DNA of 32,202 nt from an uncultured Actinomycetes bacterium (GTDB lineage: Bacteria; Actinomycetota; Actinomycetes; Nanopelagicales; Nanopelagicaceae): positions 1-32,202 of the forward strand of contig CAINRW010000085.1 in the NCBI GenBank assembly GCA_903852815.1, in the 5' to 3' direction. The notes under the pieces are model-generated. The model saw only the letters and a program-made list of their open reading frames with translations. It was not told the origin of the DNA and searched no databases. Of the stretch, positions 18,647 to 29,146 are shown piece after piece; the stretch's first letter is position 1, and each line of letters begins with the position of its first letter. A program made the position numbers and the translations under genes.

Positions 18647-19941
18647 CTAAATTCTGCCAAACTCTTTTCGGCCTCTTCAAGCCATACTCGTCTGGCCGAA
18701 GCAGATTCACGTGCCTCTGTAGCTTTCTTAGCATTTCCGGCAGCTTCAGATTTAGCAGCAATCTTTTCGTAGTTTGCAATTGAGTCGTTGAGTTGAGCAA
18801 CAACTTCTTGTGCTCTTGCCTTCGCCGCTGGATCTGTTTTTCTCCAAACCTCTGCTTCGGCCTCTTTGAAGGCGGTTTCGACGGCGTTAACTCTGGCATC
18901 CAAAGCTGCGCGCTTGTCACGGTGGGTCATGCCAACTTTTGCCCACATATTAAGCAGTTCGCGCAACGCCTTCTTTTGATTGTTCAAATCAGTAATTGGC
19001 AAAAGCGCTTCAATTTCAACAGCAAGTTCTTCGCGCTTAATGAGATTGGCAGCCATTGTGACATCGCGCTTTTCTAGGTCGGCATTCTTAGCGGTAAAGA
19101 ACTGATCTTGGGCAGCCTTGAAACGAGCCCACATTTTTGCATCATCACTTGGACGTCCACGTCCGGCAGCCTTCCAAGCGTCCATGAGAGATTTAAAACG
19201 CTTTGCGGTCGGAACCCACTCAGTAGAAGTAGCGAGCTTTTCTGCCTCTTCAATGATTGCTTTCTTGGCATCAGTTACAGTTTTTTGTACTGATTCCATT
19301 TCGGCAAAGTGTGTACGACGTCGCTTGTCAAATTTATTTCTTGAAGACGAGAAACGCTTCCACAGTTCTGCATCTTCTTTCTTATCAAGACGTGGTGCAG
19401 ATTTCCATTCATCAAGCAAAGTTTTCAAGCGATCGCCGGTAGTTTTCCAACTCTCAGAGAGTGCAAGGCTTTCTGCCTCAGCAACGATTTTTTCTTTTTC
19501 AATAATAATTTGTTCACGGCGAGCGGCCTTAGCTGCAGTTTCAGCAGCCTTCTTTGCTTCATAGGCCTCACGATGTCCTTCGATGAGCGGTTCAATTTGC
19601 TCTACTGAAACTGAAAGTGCTTCAAGATCGCCAACACCATTGAGTTCCTTAACCTGTTCGCGCAATTTTTTAACTGCAGCATAGGCATCAGATGGAACGA
19701 GTGCTCCGCTTTTAATTCGAGCAGCTAAAAGAGCTACTTCGGAAGCAAGGGCTTCAAATTTTCTAACAAAATAAGACAAAGCCTCTTCTGCTGATTTGCC
19801 TGGATAGGAACCAACTGCCTTTTCTCCGGAAGGCGTACGGACATAAACCGTGCCATCTTCTCCGACTCGACCAAAGGCCGATGGATCTCCGATTAATGCA
19901 GAGGCTGCACTTGCTTGATGTGTTGGATTGAATTCGCTCAT
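18643..19941 (-). CDS. DUF349-repeat protein
   Basis: Three tandem helical repeats of the form W..T..R...L...WK.....R......LW.RF...; ATG at 19941 (MSEFNPTHQ) follows GAAAGGGAA. The ORF extends upstream to 20076 without need. Confidence 0.85.
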   Translation of the reverse strand: MSEFNPTHQASAASALIGDPSAFGRVGEDGTVYVRTPSGEKAVGSYPGKSAEEALSYFVRKFEALASEVALLAARIKSGALVPSDAYAAVKKLREQVKELNGVGDLEALSVSVEQIEPLIEGHREAYEAKKAAETAAKAARREQIIIEKEKIVAEAESLALSESWKTTGDRLKTLLDEWKSAPRLDKKEDAELWKRFSSSRNKFDKRRRTHFAEMESVQKTVTDAKKAIIEEAEKLATSTEWVPTAKRFKSLMDAWKAAGRGRPSDDAKMWARFKAAQDQFFTAKNADLEKRDVTMAANLIKREELAVEIEALLPITDLNNQKKALRELLNMWAKVGMTHRDKRAALDARVNAVETAFKEAEAEVWRKTDPAAKARAQEVVAQLNDSIANYEKIAAKSEAAGNAKKATEARESASARRVWLEEAEKSLAEFS

Positions 19942-20106
19942 GGTGTGGTTCCCTTTCAGCGCGTTGTTCTGATGTAGAACGTCGCTATCAGTGTGCGTGC
20001 TCACCCGAGGCGCACCCCGTATGAGCGTGAATCGTGCGGAGGTAAAAGGTACCCTGTCTACTGCTAGGAGCGTCAATCGAGGCGATATTGAGCGTGAAAA
20101 CAGGGG

Positions 20107-20778
20107 GTGGTGACGGTGTTTGTAGATTCATTTGTCGCACCGCTTTTTGCCACGAACTGTTGGGTTATCGCCCCGAAAGCCGGCAGCGAATGCGTAGTAA
20201 TTGACCCAGGCATGCCCGATATCTGCCTCGCTTTGGAAGATCTACTCAAAAAGCACTCTTTGAAACCTGTTGCAGTTATCGCAACACATGGGCATCTTGA
20301 TCACACATTTTCAATTCAACCAATAGCCGATGGCTATTCAATTCCGGCATATATTCATTCACTCGATCGAGAAGCCCTTGCCGCTCCGGCGAAAATTCAT
20401 GGGAGTGAATTTATCGAGACATATTGTGCTGGAGATTTTGTTGAACCCGCGGACGTACGTGAGTTACGCAATGGGGAAGTCATTGATTTAGTAGGCATGA
20501 AGTTCAAAGCAATTCATGCCCCAGGGCATACAGCGGGTTCCCTCATGTTTGAAGTTGATAATGAGTTATTAGTCAGCGGCGATGTTCTATTTTCTGGTTC
20601 GATTGGGCGAACAGATTTACCATCAGGTTCGGCATCAGATATGGAGCAAACTTTGCGAAAGAAAGTTTTGACCTTACCTGATCATTTACGAGTGCTTCCA
20701 GGTCACTATGAGGAAACAACAATAGGAATTGAAAAAGCAAACAATCCATATTTGAAAGCTTTGAAGGGTCGTTACTAA
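20107..20778 (+). CDS. MBL-fold metallohydrolase (glyoxalase II-like)
   Basis: 'ATHGHLDHTFSI' (THxHxDH-type), 'APGHTAGSLMFEVDNELLVSGDVLFSGSIGRTDL', 'VLPGHYEETTIG'; adjacent to hisS as in other Actinobacteria. Confidence 0.92.
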   Translation: MVTVFVDSFVAPLFATNCWVIAPKAGSECVVIDPGMPDICLALEDLLKKHSLKPVAVIATHGHLDHTFSIQPIADGYSIPAYIHSLDREALAAPAKIHGSEFIETYCAGDFVEPADVRELRNGEVIDLVGMKFKAIHAPGHTAGSLMFEVDNELLVSGDVLFSGSIGRTDLPSGSASDMEQTLRKKVLTLPDHLRVLPGHYEETTIGIEKANNPYLKALKGRY

Positions 20779-22035
20779 ATGGCTAAAGCAAAATTGCAGG
20801 CACCTAAAGGCGTAAGTGAGTACGTCCCGCCGCGTTCTAGAGCTTTTGAATTTGTGCGTGACTGTCTGATTAATCCAGCGCGCAAAGCGGGTTATCAACT
20901 CATTGAACTTCCCGTGTTCGAGGACACTGAATTATTTACTCGAGGTGTTGGTGAATCCACCGATGTTGTTTCAAAAGAGATGTACACATTTGAAGATCGT
21001 GGCGGACGATCAATTACGCTTCGCCCAGAAGGTACCGCTGGAGTTATGCGCGCAGTTATTGAACATGGTTTAGATCGCGGACAGTTGCCAGCAAAACTCT
21101 GGTACTCAGGTGCGTTCTTTAGAGCAGAACGGCCACAGGCTGGGCGTTATCGACAGTTTTACCAAGTTGGAATTGAAGCAATTGGGCTAGATGATCCAGC
21201 GATTGATGCTGAAGTTATTGCAATTGCCGATGCTGGATTTAAAGCAATCGGGTTAAGTAAATATCGCTTGGACATTACATCCCTGGGTGATGCGCAATCT
21301 CGAAGTGCACATCGCGTAGATCTAGTTAAATTCATTGCGACATTAGATTTAGATGAAGCGACTAAGGCACGTGCAGAACTCAATCCATTGCGTTTATTTG
21401 ATGACAAGCGAAGCGAAATTGCGCAAGCCATGCAAGGCGCGCCACTCCTGATGGATTATTTAAGTGATGCCTCGCGAGCACATTTTGAAAAAGTTAAAGA
21501 GTATTTAGATGCATTGGGTATTTCGTGGACTTTGAACCCTCGGATGGTAAGAGGGCTTGACTACTACACCGGCACAACTTTTGAATTTGTGCATGAACTT
21601 CTTGGTGCTCAATCTGGAATTGGTGGGGGCGGTCGCTACGACGGTTTAATGGCTGAATTAGGTGGCCAAGAACTTTCGGGAATAGGTTTTGGTTTAGGTG
21701 TAGATCGAGCTCTGCTGGCTGCAGAGGCTGAATCATTAATAGAAAGTGACGACTTTGTGTCCGACCTTTTCATAATTCCGCTGGGGGAGTTAGCTAAAAG
21801 GACGAGCCTTGAAATTGCCGCCCAACTTAGAAAATTGGGCAAGACCGTTGAGATTGCCTTTGGAGATCGGGCATTAAAAGGTGCCATGAAAGCGGCAGAT
21901 AAAAGTGGCGCAAAATACGTAATAGTTCTAGGTGATTCTGAGATAACCAGCGGCAGTGTTGAGTTAAAAGAGATGAAATCTGGAATCACATCATCAGTTA
22001 CGATTGACTCATTAATCACCGCACTTTCGAAATAG
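20779..22035 (+). CDS. hisS: Histidyl-tRNA synthetase
   Basis: '[11 protein letters not shown]', '[18 protein letters not shown]', '[15 protein letters not shown]', '[15 protein letters not shown]'. Confidence 0.97.
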   Translation: MAKAKLQAPKGVSEYVPPRSRAFEFVRDCLINPARKAGYQLIELPVFEDTELFTRGVGESTDVVSKEMYTFEDRGGRSITLRPEGTAGVMRAVIEHGLDRGQLPAKLWYSGAFFRAERPQAGRYRQFYQVGIEAIGLDDPAIDAEVIAIADAGFKAIGLSKYRLDITSLGDAQSRSAHRVDLVKFIATLDLDEATKARAELNPLRLFDDKRSEIAQAMQGAPLLMDYLSDASRAHFEKVKEYLDALGISWTLNPRMVRGLDYYTGTTFEFVHELLGAQSGIGGGGRYDGLMAELGGQELSGIGFGLGVDRALLAAEAESLIESDDFVSDLFIIPLGELAKRTSLEIAAQLRKLGKTVEIAFGDRALKGAMKAADKSGAKYVIVLGDSEITSGSVELKEMKSGITSSVTIDSLITALSK

Positions 22036-22052
22036 GGATGTAGAACTTACTT

Positions 22053-23795
22053 ATGCTTAGAACTCATGATGCAGGCACGCTAAGAAAATCCAATACAGGC
22101 CAAACCGTTACTTTGGCAGGCTGGGTTTCGCGCCGTCGAGATCATGGTGGGGTTGCCTTTATCGATCTGCGCGATGCATCAGGTTCAGTTCAAGTAGTCA
22201 TTAGAGATGAAAATATTGCCGGTGCTTTGCGTGCCGAGTGGTGTTTAAAGATTACGGGTGAAGTTTTAGCCAGACCAGAAGGTAACGAAAACTCAAATAT
22301 TCCGACTGGGGATATCGAAATAATGGCTGATGACGTAGTCGTACTCAGCGAATCTGCGCCACTACCTTTTCCGGTGGATTCTGGAAATGATTCAGATATC
22401 TCCGAAGAAGTACGTTTGAAGTATCGCTACTTAGATTTACGTCGGGAAAAACCATCGGCGAATTTACGTTTGCGTTCAAAGGTTACGTCGACTATCCGTC
22501 GCGTTATGGAAGAAGAAGCATTTCTAGAAATCGAAACTCCCTATTTAACTCGCTCAACGCCAGAAGGTGCTCGCGACTTTCTAGTTCCCGTTCGACTCCA
22601 ACCTGGCAGTTGGTATGCCCTTCCGCAGTCGCCTCAATTATTTAAACAACTTCTCATGGTTGCTGGAATGGAAAAGTATTATCAGATTGCACGTTGCTTT
22701 CGCGATGAAGATTTCCGTGCAGACAGACAACCAGAATTTACTCAATTAGATATTGAGATGTCATTTATCGATCAAGAGGACATCTTGGCCGTCGCGGAAA
22801 AAATTGTTGCCAGAGTGTGGCAAGAAACTCTTGGCTACACAGTTCAATTACCCCTACCGCGTATGACCTACGCCGATGCGATGTCTCGATTCGGTTCTGA
22901 TAAACCTGATCTTCGCTTTGGTCTTGAACTTCAAGAGCAGACTGCATATTTTGCGCAGACGACTTTTAGAGTTTTTCAAGCACCATATGTAGGTAGCGTT
23001 GTAATGCCAGGAGGTGCTTCTTCTCCTCGCCGCGAACTTGATGCTTGGCAAGATTGGGCTAAAGCGCGAGGCGCAAAAGGTCTGGCTTATATTTTGATTA
23101 ATGAGGATGGAACTCTCGGCGGACCAGTAGCAAAAAATATTTCAGAGAGCGAAGCTGCAGGTATCGCAGCTGCTGCTGGTGCTAAAGCTGGCGATGCAAT
23201 TTTCTTTGCTGCCGGCGAGCGAACTGCTTCGCTGAATTTACTTGGAGCAGTCAGACTTGAAATTGGAAAACGTTGCAACCTAATCCCTGAAGATAAGTGG
23301 GAGTTCCTCTGGGTTGTCGATGCACCAATGTTTGAGCCAACAGATAATGGGGGATGGACTGCAGTACATCATCCTTTCACTGGGCCAAAACCTGAATTTG
23401 CAGCCACGTTTGCAAAAGATCCTGCAAGCGCACTTGCATATGCATACGACATTGTTCTCAACGGTACTGAATTAGGTGGTGGATCAATACGTATCCACGA
23501 TCGCCAAATTCAGAAAGATGTATTTAGCGTCATTGGTTTAAGCGATGAAGAAGCTGCAAGCAAGTTCGGTTTCTTGCTTGAGGCATTTAACTATGGGCCG
23601 CCTCCACATGGTGGAATCGCATTGGGTCTTGACCGCGTTTGTGCACTACTTACAGGTTCAGATTCAATCCGTGAAGTTATTGCATTTCCTAAAACTGCCA
23701 GCGGCGGCGACCCACTTACAGGTGCACCGACACCAATTACTCCTGCGCAACGCAAGGAAAGCGGAATCGATGGCCAGCCTAAGCAGAACGCTTAA
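22053..23795 (+). CDS. aspS: Aspartyl-tRNA synthetase
   Basis: '[27 protein letters not shown]', '[21 protein letters not shown]', '[47 protein letters not shown]', '[39 protein letters not shown]'. Confidence 0.97.
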   Translation: MLRTHDAGTLRKSNTGQTVTLAGWVSRRRDHGGVAFIDLRDASGSVQVVIRDENIAGALRAEWCLKITGEVLARPEGNENSNIPTGDIEIMADDVVVLSESAPLPFPVDSGNDSDISEEVRLKYRYLDLRREKPSANLRLRSKVTSTIRRVMEEEAFLEIETPYLTRSTPEGARDFLVPVRLQPGSWYALPQSPQLFKQLLMVAGMEKYYQIARCFRDEDFRADRQPEFTQLDIEMSFIDQEDILAVAEKIVARVWQETLGYTVQLPLPRMTYADAMSRFGSDKPDLRFGLELQEQTAYFAQTTFRVFQAPYVGSVVMPGGASSPRRELDAWQDWAKARGAKGLAYILINEDGTLGGPVAKNISESEAAGIAAAAGAKAGDAIFFAAGERTASLNLLGAVRLEIGKRCNLIPEDKWEFLWVVDAPMFEPTDNGGWTAVHHPFTGPKPEFAATFAKDPASALAYAYDIVLNGTELGGGSIRIHDRQIQKDVFSVIGLSDEEAASKFGFLLEAFNYGPPPHGGIALGLDRVCALLTGSDSIREVIAFPKTASGGDPLTGAPTPITPAQRKESGIDGQPKQNA

Positions 23796-23797
23796 GG

Positions 23798-23803
23798 TAG
23801 GCT
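23798..23803 (+). promoter_or_regulatory. Candidate -10 (TAGGCT) for leaderless DUF948-gene mRNA
   Basis: TAGGCT then 6 nt (aacaac) then ATG 23810. Confidence 0.42.
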
Positions 23804-23809
23804 AACAAC

Positions 23810-24169
23810 ATGGGTCCAGGTGGAATTGCGACAATAATTGCAAGCTGCGCATTGATGATTATTGCAATTGCAATCGCTTATGTGATTGTTCGTGTTGGTC
23901 GTTTGATTGATGAAGCTAAAGCATCACTAAAGTCGCTGACCGAAGAGACCGCGCCGCTCATTGATGAAGTTCACACAACAGTCACGCTCGTTAATGGCCC
24001 TTTGCAAAGTTTGAATCGGATAACTAAATCTGCAGAAGATTTAACTGAAAAAGTTAATGAAGCAACAACATCATTTTTAAATAAAAATGGTTCAGCCGTG
24101 AAAGTTGCAGGCGCATTGATCTCTGCCGCCTCTGCTAAGCGTTCACGCTCCAAGAAGAAGGCGGAGTAA
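23810..24169 (+). CDS. DUF948-type small membrane protein
   Basis: N-terminal TM helix then 'RLIDEAKASLKSLTEETAPLIDEVHTTVTLVNGPLQSLNRITKSAEDLTEKV'; between aspS and alaS. Confidence 0.78.
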   Translation: MGPGGIATIIASCALMIIAIAIAYVIVRVGRLIDEAKASLKSLTEETAPLIDEVHTTVTLVNGPLQSLNRITKSAEDLTEKVNEATTSFLNKNGSAVKVAGALISAASAKRSRSKKKAE

Positions 24170-24172
24170 TTT
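24167..24172 (+). promoter_or_regulatory. Candidate -10 (TAATTT) for leaderless alaS mRNA, overlapping upstream stop
   Basis: TAA of the DUF948 gene is part of TAATTT; 6 nt (tcactc) then GTG 24179. An SD-like AAGGCGGAG lies farther upstream, so this is ambiguous. Confidence 0.3.
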
Positions 24173-24178
24173 TCACTC

Positions 24179-26851
24179 GTGGAATCCGCCGAGATCCGTT
24201 CACGCTGGCTGCGCTTTTTTGAATCAGGTAACACTCAGGGGCTGACTCATACCGTTGTCCCATCAGCTTCTTTAATTGCTGACGATCCAAATCTGCTTTT
24301 GGTTAATGCTGGAATGGTTCCCTTTAAGCCCTATTTCCTAGGTGAAATAACCCCTCCTTATAAGCGTGCAACTTCAGTCCAAAAATGCGTTCGTACTTTG
24401 GATATCGATGAAGTTGGAAAGACAACCCGCCACGCTTCGTTTTTTCAGATGTGCGGAAACTTTTCATTCGGTGATTACTTCAAAGAAGGTGCAATTGCAC
24501 TTGCGTGGGAACTATTAACGCGCCCAGTCAGCGATGGCGGATATGGTTTTCCAGAAGAGCGACTATGGGTCACTGTCTATTTAGATGACGATGAGGCCGC
24601 CGATATTTGGCACACAAAAATGGGTGTGCCAAAAGAGAGAATTCAACGTCGTGACATGGCCGATAATTTTTGGTCTATGGGAGTTCCAGGGCCATGTGGA
24701 CCTTGCTCTGAAATTTATTACGACCGTGGTCCAGAATACGGCGCACCCGGTGGACCAATTGCCGATGAAAATCGTTACATGGAAGTTTGGAATCTTGTTT
24801 TCATGCAAAACGAACGCGGCGTTGGCTCCGGAAAAGATGATTTTCCAATCTTAGGTGAACTTCCGGCAAAGAGTATTGATACTGGACTTGGCTTAGAACG
24901 TATGGCTGCGTTACTTCAAGGTGTTGAAAATATTTACGAAATCGACACAACGATGCAGATTCTTAATAAAGCCTCTGAACTCACTGGCGTTAAATATGGA
25001 AGCAACGAAAAATCGGATGTTTCACTACGAATCATTGCAGACCATGCACGAACTTCAGCGATGCTCATTGGTGATGGCGTTACACCTGGCAATGAAGGTC
25101 GTGGATACGTTTTGCGAAGAATGATGCGCAGAACAATTAGAAATATGCGACTTCTGGGATCTCTTGATCCAATTATGTCTGAATTAACCGTTGCGGCGAT
25201 TGGTGCAATGGGTCCCCAATACCCTGAACTTGTTACTGATACCTCGAGAATTCTCTCAGTTAGCGTCTCTGAAGAAGAGAGTTTCCTGCAAACCCTTAAG
25301 AGTGGAACTCAAATTTTTGATGTGGCAAGTGCTCAACTTAAAAAGAATAAGAGCACAGTGCTTCCTGGTGATGAAGCTTTTAAGTTGCACGACACTTACG
25401 GTTTTCCTTTTGATCTAACTTTAGAAATGGCGCGCGAAGAAGGCCTCTCAGTTGATGAAGATGGCTTCCGTCGATTAATGAAAGAACAGAAGGATCGCGC
25501 AAAAGCTGATTCAAAGGCTAAGAAAAGTGGTCACACAGATCTCTCTGTGTATCGCCAAGTCGCAGATAGTTTTGGAAAAACCGAGTTTGTTGGTTATTCA
25601 CACATCGAAATCGAATCAACGATTAACGCTTTGCTCGTCGATGGGTCATTAGTTTCTTCAGCAAATGATGGTGACGAAGTTGAGGTAATTCTGGATCGAA
25701 CTCCCTTCTATGCAGAAGGTGGAGGCCAGTTAGCCGATGGTGGCCTGATTACTTTGCATGATGGATCTACGATTGAAATTGATGATGTACAAAGCCCAGT
25801 ACCTGGAGTCTTTGTACATAGAGGTCGCGTTACAAAGGGAAGCGTCAACTCCGCAAAGGCAGCCTTAGCTGGAATCGACGTTGAACGTCGTCATGCAATT
25901 TCCAGGGCTCACACGGCCACACACATGGTTCATAAAGCTTTCAGAGAAATTCTTGGAGAAACAGCAACACAAGCTGGCTCTGAAAATTCACCAGGAAGAT
26001 TTAGATTTGATTTCCCAGCAACTGGTGCAGTCCCAGTTTCTGTTCTCAATGATGTCGAGGCGCGCGTCAATCATCTGCTGCTAGATAACTTAGAAGTAAC
26101 TGCAGAAGTTATGTCGCAAGATGCTGCTAAAAAATTGGGTGCGATGGCACTCTTTGGTGAGAAATATGGCGATCAAGTGCGCGTTGTCAGTGTTGGCGAT
26201 TGGGCGAGAGAGCTCTGCGGAGGAACACACGTTTCACGCTCTGGACAACTCGGCGTTGTTAAACTTCTCAGTGAATCCTCAATCGGCGCAGGAGTTAGAC
26301 GCGTTGAAGCTTTAGTTGGAGCAGATGCATATAAGTTTCTGGCACGGGAGCATGTTTTATTGAACTCGCTAACCGAGATAATCAAAGGTGCCAGTGTTGA
26401 AGAGTTGCCTGAGCGAATCAATGGCCTTATTAATTCAATGAAAGAGATTGAAAAGGAATTAAATGTGTTGCGATCAGCGCAGGCATTTTCGCAGGTTCCA
26501 GACATCGCCAAAACTGCGAAGGAAATTAATGGCATTTCTACAATCGTTTCAGTATTAAATGATGGAGTTAGCGGAGATGACTTACGCAGAATAGCCATCG
26601 AATTGCGCAATAAATTCGACAATAGCGTCATCGCTCTCATTAGTTGCAATGACCAAAAACCAGTTCTTGTTGTAGCGGTAAGTGATGCTGCACGGGCGCA
26701 AGGTATTAAAGCTGGCGCACTGGTTAAGGTAGGTTCAGTTGTACTTGGTGGCGGCGGTGGCGGCAAAGATGATTTTGCACAAGGTGGTGGAACAGATGCA
26801 ACAAAAGTTAATGATGCATTGAACGCTATAGCCCAAGCTGTTGCAGGTTGA
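24179..26851 (+). CDS. alaS: Alanyl-tRNA synthetase
   Basis: '[19 protein letters not shown]', '[23 protein letters not shown]', '[13 protein letters not shown]', editing '[18 protein letters not shown]', '[15 protein letters not shown]', C-terminal Gly-rich. Confidence 0.98.
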   Translation: MESAEIRSRWLRFFESGNTQGLTHTVVPSASLIADDPNLLLVNAGMVPFKPYFLGEITPPYKRATSVQKCVRTLDIDEVGKTTRHASFFQMCGNFSFGDYFKEGAIALAWELLTRPVSDGGYGFPEERLWVTVYLDDDEAADIWHTKMGVPKERIQRRDMADNFWSMGVPGPCGPCSEIYYDRGPEYGAPGGPIADENRYMEVWNLVFMQNERGVGSGKDDFPILGELPAKSIDTGLGLERMAALLQGVENIYEIDTTMQILNKASELTGVKYGSNEKSDVSLRIIADHARTSAMLIGDGVTPGNEGRGYVLRRMMRRTIRNMRLLGSLDPIMSELTVAAIGAMGPQYPELVTDTSRILSVSVSEEESFLQTLKSGTQIFDVASAQLKKNKSTVLPGDEAFKLHDTYGFPFDLTLEMAREEGLSVDEDGFRRLMKEQKDRAKADSKAKKSGHTDLSVYRQVADSFGKTEFVGYSHIEIESTINALLVDGSLVSSANDGDEVEVILDRTPFYAEGGGQLADGGLITLHDGSTIEIDDVQSPVPGVFVHRGRVTKGSVNSAKAALAGIDVERRHAISRAHTATHMVHKAFREILGETATQAGSENSPGRFRFDFPATGAVPVSVLNDVEARVNHLLLDNLEVTAEVMSQDAAKKLGAMALFGEKYGDQVRVVSVGDWARELCGGTHVSRSGQLGVVKLLSESSIGAGVRRVEALVGADAYKFLAREHVLLNSLTEIIKGASVEELPERINGLINSMKEIEKELNVLRSAQAFSQVPDIAKTAKEINGISTIVSVLNDGVSGDDLRRIAIELRNKFDNSVIALISCNDQKPVLVVAVSDAARAQGIKAGALVKVGSVVLGGGGGGKDDFAQGGGTDATKVNDALNAIAQAVAG

Positions 26852-26858
26852 TGTAGCC

Positions 26859-27287
26859 ATGCTAAGAGGTCGCCGTGTCGCCTTTGACTATGGCGATGTG
26901 AGAATCGGAGTTGCGGTAAGTGACCCAGATAGCATTTTGGCCACGCCTTTAACAACGCTATTAACAACTGATAAGAAACTCGAAACAAAGATTGTAGAAA
27001 TTCTCACCGAGATAGAGCCAGTTCAGATTTTTGTTGGAAAACCGTTGCACATGGATGGCACATCAAGTCAATCGAGTGCAAAGGCGGCGGAATTTATTGG
27101 GTTATTAAGTTCACTAACATCGATACCAGTTCGATCCATCGACGAACGTTTGAGTACGGTTTCGGCCTCCCGCAATCTTCGAAGTTCGGGCGTTAACTCT
27201 AAATCCGCTCGTGGCGTTATAGATCAAGCCGCAGCAGTTGAAATTCTAGAGTTAGCTTTAGAGATCGAGAAGAGAACGTCTTCATGA
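26859..27287 (+). CDS. ruvX: Holliday junction resolvase-like protein RuvX/YqgF
   Basis: 'RVAFDYGDVRIGVAVSDPDSILATPLTTL', 'FVGKPLHMDGTSSQSSAKAAEF', 'SIDERLSTVSASRNLRSSGV'. Confidence 0.93.
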   Translation: MLRGRRVAFDYGDVRIGVAVSDPDSILATPLTTLLTTDKKLETKIVEILTEIEPVQIFVGKPLHMDGTSSQSSAKAAEFIGLLSSLTSIPVRSIDERLSTVSASRNLRSSGVNSKSARGVIDQAAAVEILELALEIEKRTSS

Positions 27288-28312
27288 AAGTACAGCCCGC
27301 ATTTCGTCGATTAGTCGCAGGTCTATTTTTCACCTTGCTACTCACATTTTTCTTGCATTCAATTCGATCATCAGTTTCTGCAGCTCCAGATTTTCCCACT
27401 AGGACTGATGCTAATTCGGCTCAAAGTGTGATTATTGAAATTCCCGAAGGAGCCAGTGGATCTGAAGTAGCCGATGTTTTATTTTCACGAGGGGTAATTA
27501 AATCAAGACTTTCCTATTTTCGAGTTGCAGTTGGTGATGCACGTTCAGCCCAAGTTTCCCCAGGGTCTCACACACTCACTCTTAGAATTTCAGCTGCGCA
27601 AGCTTTGGATCAACTTCTTGATCCAAAGCGAATTCCAAATTTGATTAAGATTTTTGAAGGTGCGTGGCGAAGTGAGATAGAAGCATCACTTCGCACATAT
27701 GGTTTCACCTCACGTGAGATTTCCACGGCATTTTCAGCGTTGCAACTTCCAAAAGGCTTCAAGAGCGCCGAGGGATTGTTATTTCCTGCCCAATACAGTT
27801 TCCCAAAAGGAACTACGGCAACTAAGGCAGTTCAGTCAATGGTTGATCGATTCCGCAATGAACAATCAGGGAAAGACTTATTGAACTCGCGTGGTAAGTA
27901 TTCGCCACCTGAACTCTTGATTATGGCCTCGATAGTTCAAGCCGAAGGAGACTCTAAAGATTTTGCGAAAATCGCTGCGGTAATCCAAAATCGTTTAAAG
28001 ATTTCTATGCCGTTGCAACTAGATTCAACTGTGCATTACATAAAGAAGGTACGAGGGCAAATCTTTTTAAGCACTGATTCCACTTTAATTAATTCCCCTT
28101 TCAATACGTATAAGCACTACGGCTTGCCGCCGAGCCCAATTGGTAATCCAGGTGCACAAGCGATTCAGGCTGTCTTGAATCCTGAATCTGACGATTGGCT
28201 TTACTTCATAACAGTAGCGCCAGGTGACACGCGATTTACGCGCTCAAGTGATGAATTCTTACAATGGAAACAGCTCTATGAAAAGAATCGACGAGCAGGA
28301 GCATTTAAATGA
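27284..28312 (+). CDS. mltG: Endolytic murein transglycosylase MltG
   Basis: 'EGLLFPAQYSFPKGTTA', 'LLIMASIVQAEGDSKDFAKIAAVIQNRLKISMPLQLDSTVHY', 'SPFNTYKHYGLPPSPIGNPGAQAIQAVLNPESDDWLYFI'. Confidence 0.95.
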   Translation: MKVQPAFRRLVAGLFFTLLLTFFLHSIRSSVSAAPDFPTRTDANSAQSVIIEIPEGASGSEVADVLFSRGVIKSRLSYFRVAVGDARSAQVSPGSHTLTLRISAAQALDQLLDPKRIPNLIKIFEGAWRSEIEASLRTYGFTSREISTAFSALQLPKGFKSAEGLLFPAQYSFPKGTTATKAVQSMVDRFRNEQSGKDLLNSRGKYSPPELLIMASIVQAEGDSKDFAKIAAVIQNRLKISMPLQLDSTVHYIKKVRGQIFLSTDSTLINSPFNTYKHYGLPPSPIGNPGAQAIQAVLNPESDDWLYFITVAPGDTRFTRSSDEFLQWKQLYEKNRRAGAFK

Positions 28313-29118
28313 TTAGGGGAGCGGTCCTGGGCAAACCCATTTCACACTCCTTGAGTCCGCTTTTGCATACGACGGCGTATCAAGAGTTAGGCGTTGGCGC
28401 GACTTATGAAAAAATCGAAGTTTCAAGTGGTGACTTAGTTAGTTTTCTAAACGGCTTAGATGATTCTTGGAATGCTTTTTCTTTGACCATGCCGCTGAAA
28501 GAAGAAGTTTTAGAGGTGGCGGACCACTTGAGCGAGTTGGCGCTTCGAATTAAGAGTGCCAATACATTGCATAGGGTCGACCAGGAATGGTTTGCAACGA
28601 GCACCGATATAGATGGTTTTCGAAATTCATTGCTCATGCATGAAATTAATTTTTCTTCCCATGTTGTGATTATTGGCGCGGGTGCGACAGCCAGGGCCGC
28701 AGCAGCAGCTTGTGATGGAACTGCCGCACACATAACTGTCATCAATCGCTCAACGGCCAGAACTGCGGATATGCAAAAGTCCGTCGTTGAGTCACCAATC
28801 AGTTTTGTTGATTGGAGCAATTGTTCAATCATCAACAATGCCGATTTAGTTATTAATACAACTCCTGGACATGCTGCGGATATTCTAATTTCAGATTTAT
28901 CGGCCAACATATCGACCACCTATTTTGAGTCGCTTTATAATCCTTGGCCTACACAATTGGCCGAGCAATGGAGTGCACGTGGTGGCCAAGTAATCGATGG
29001 TTTGGATCTACTAATTCATCAGGCGCTGGTACAAATTGAAATGTTCTCAGGCCAAGAATTCGATAGACAATCTATGTATTCGTTGTTGCGAACCGTGGGA
29101 GTAAACGCGCTCAAGTAA
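28309..29118 (+). CDS. aroE: Shikimate dehydrogenase
   Basis: 'AVLGKPISHSLSPLLHTTAYQELG', 'TMPLKEEVLEVAD', 'VIIGAGATARAAAAA', 'LVINTTPGHA', 'GLDLLIHQALVQIEMFSG'. Confidence 0.95.
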   Translation: MIRGAVLGKPISHSLSPLLHTTAYQELGVGATYEKIEVSSGDLVSFLNGLDDSWNAFSLTMPLKEEVLEVADHLSELALRIKSANTLHRVDQEWFATSTDIDGFRNSLLMHEINFSSHVVIIGAGATARAAAAACDGTAAHITVINRSTARTADMQKSVVESPISFVDWSNCSIINNADLVINTTPGHAADILISDLSANISTTYFESLYNPWPTQLAEQWSARGGQVIDGLDLLIHQALVQIEMFSGQEFDRQSMYSLLRTVGVNALK

Positions 29119-29132
29119 TCCACAAGCAGGGC

Positions 29133-29138
29133 TATCAT
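29133..29138 (+). promoter_or_regulatory. Candidate -10 (TATCAT) for leaderless A24 peptidase mRNA
   Basis: TATCAT then 8 nt (cgcctgat) then GTG 29147. Confidence 0.42.
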
Positions 29139-29146
29139 CGCCTGAT

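Noticed and set aside
19118-19564. 148-aa plus-strand ORF antisense to the DUF349 gene
   Set aside because: Ser/Ala/Phe-rich shadow of a Lys/Glu/Ala-rich coding region; no recognisable domain.
19942-20106. Possible promoter or regulatory RNA in the divergent DUF349/MBL intergenic region
   Set aside because: Several TAnnnT-like strings (e.g. TACCCT), but no convincing -35, stable structure or unique assignment by eye.
26738-26800. Gly-rich repeat (ggtggcggcggtggcggc) at the alaS 3' end
   Set aside because: This is the normal Gly-rich C-terminal motif of AlaRS ([15 protein letters not shown]), not a novel repeat.
26173-26988. 271-aa minus-strand ORF antisense to alaS/ruvX
   Set aside because: Overlaps strongly conserved alaS motifs. 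Its composition (Ser/Thr/Pro/Leu-rich) is typical of a shadow ORF.
28404-28919. 171-aa minus-strand ORF antisense to aroE
   Set aside because: Shadow ORF over a clear aroE; no domain signature.
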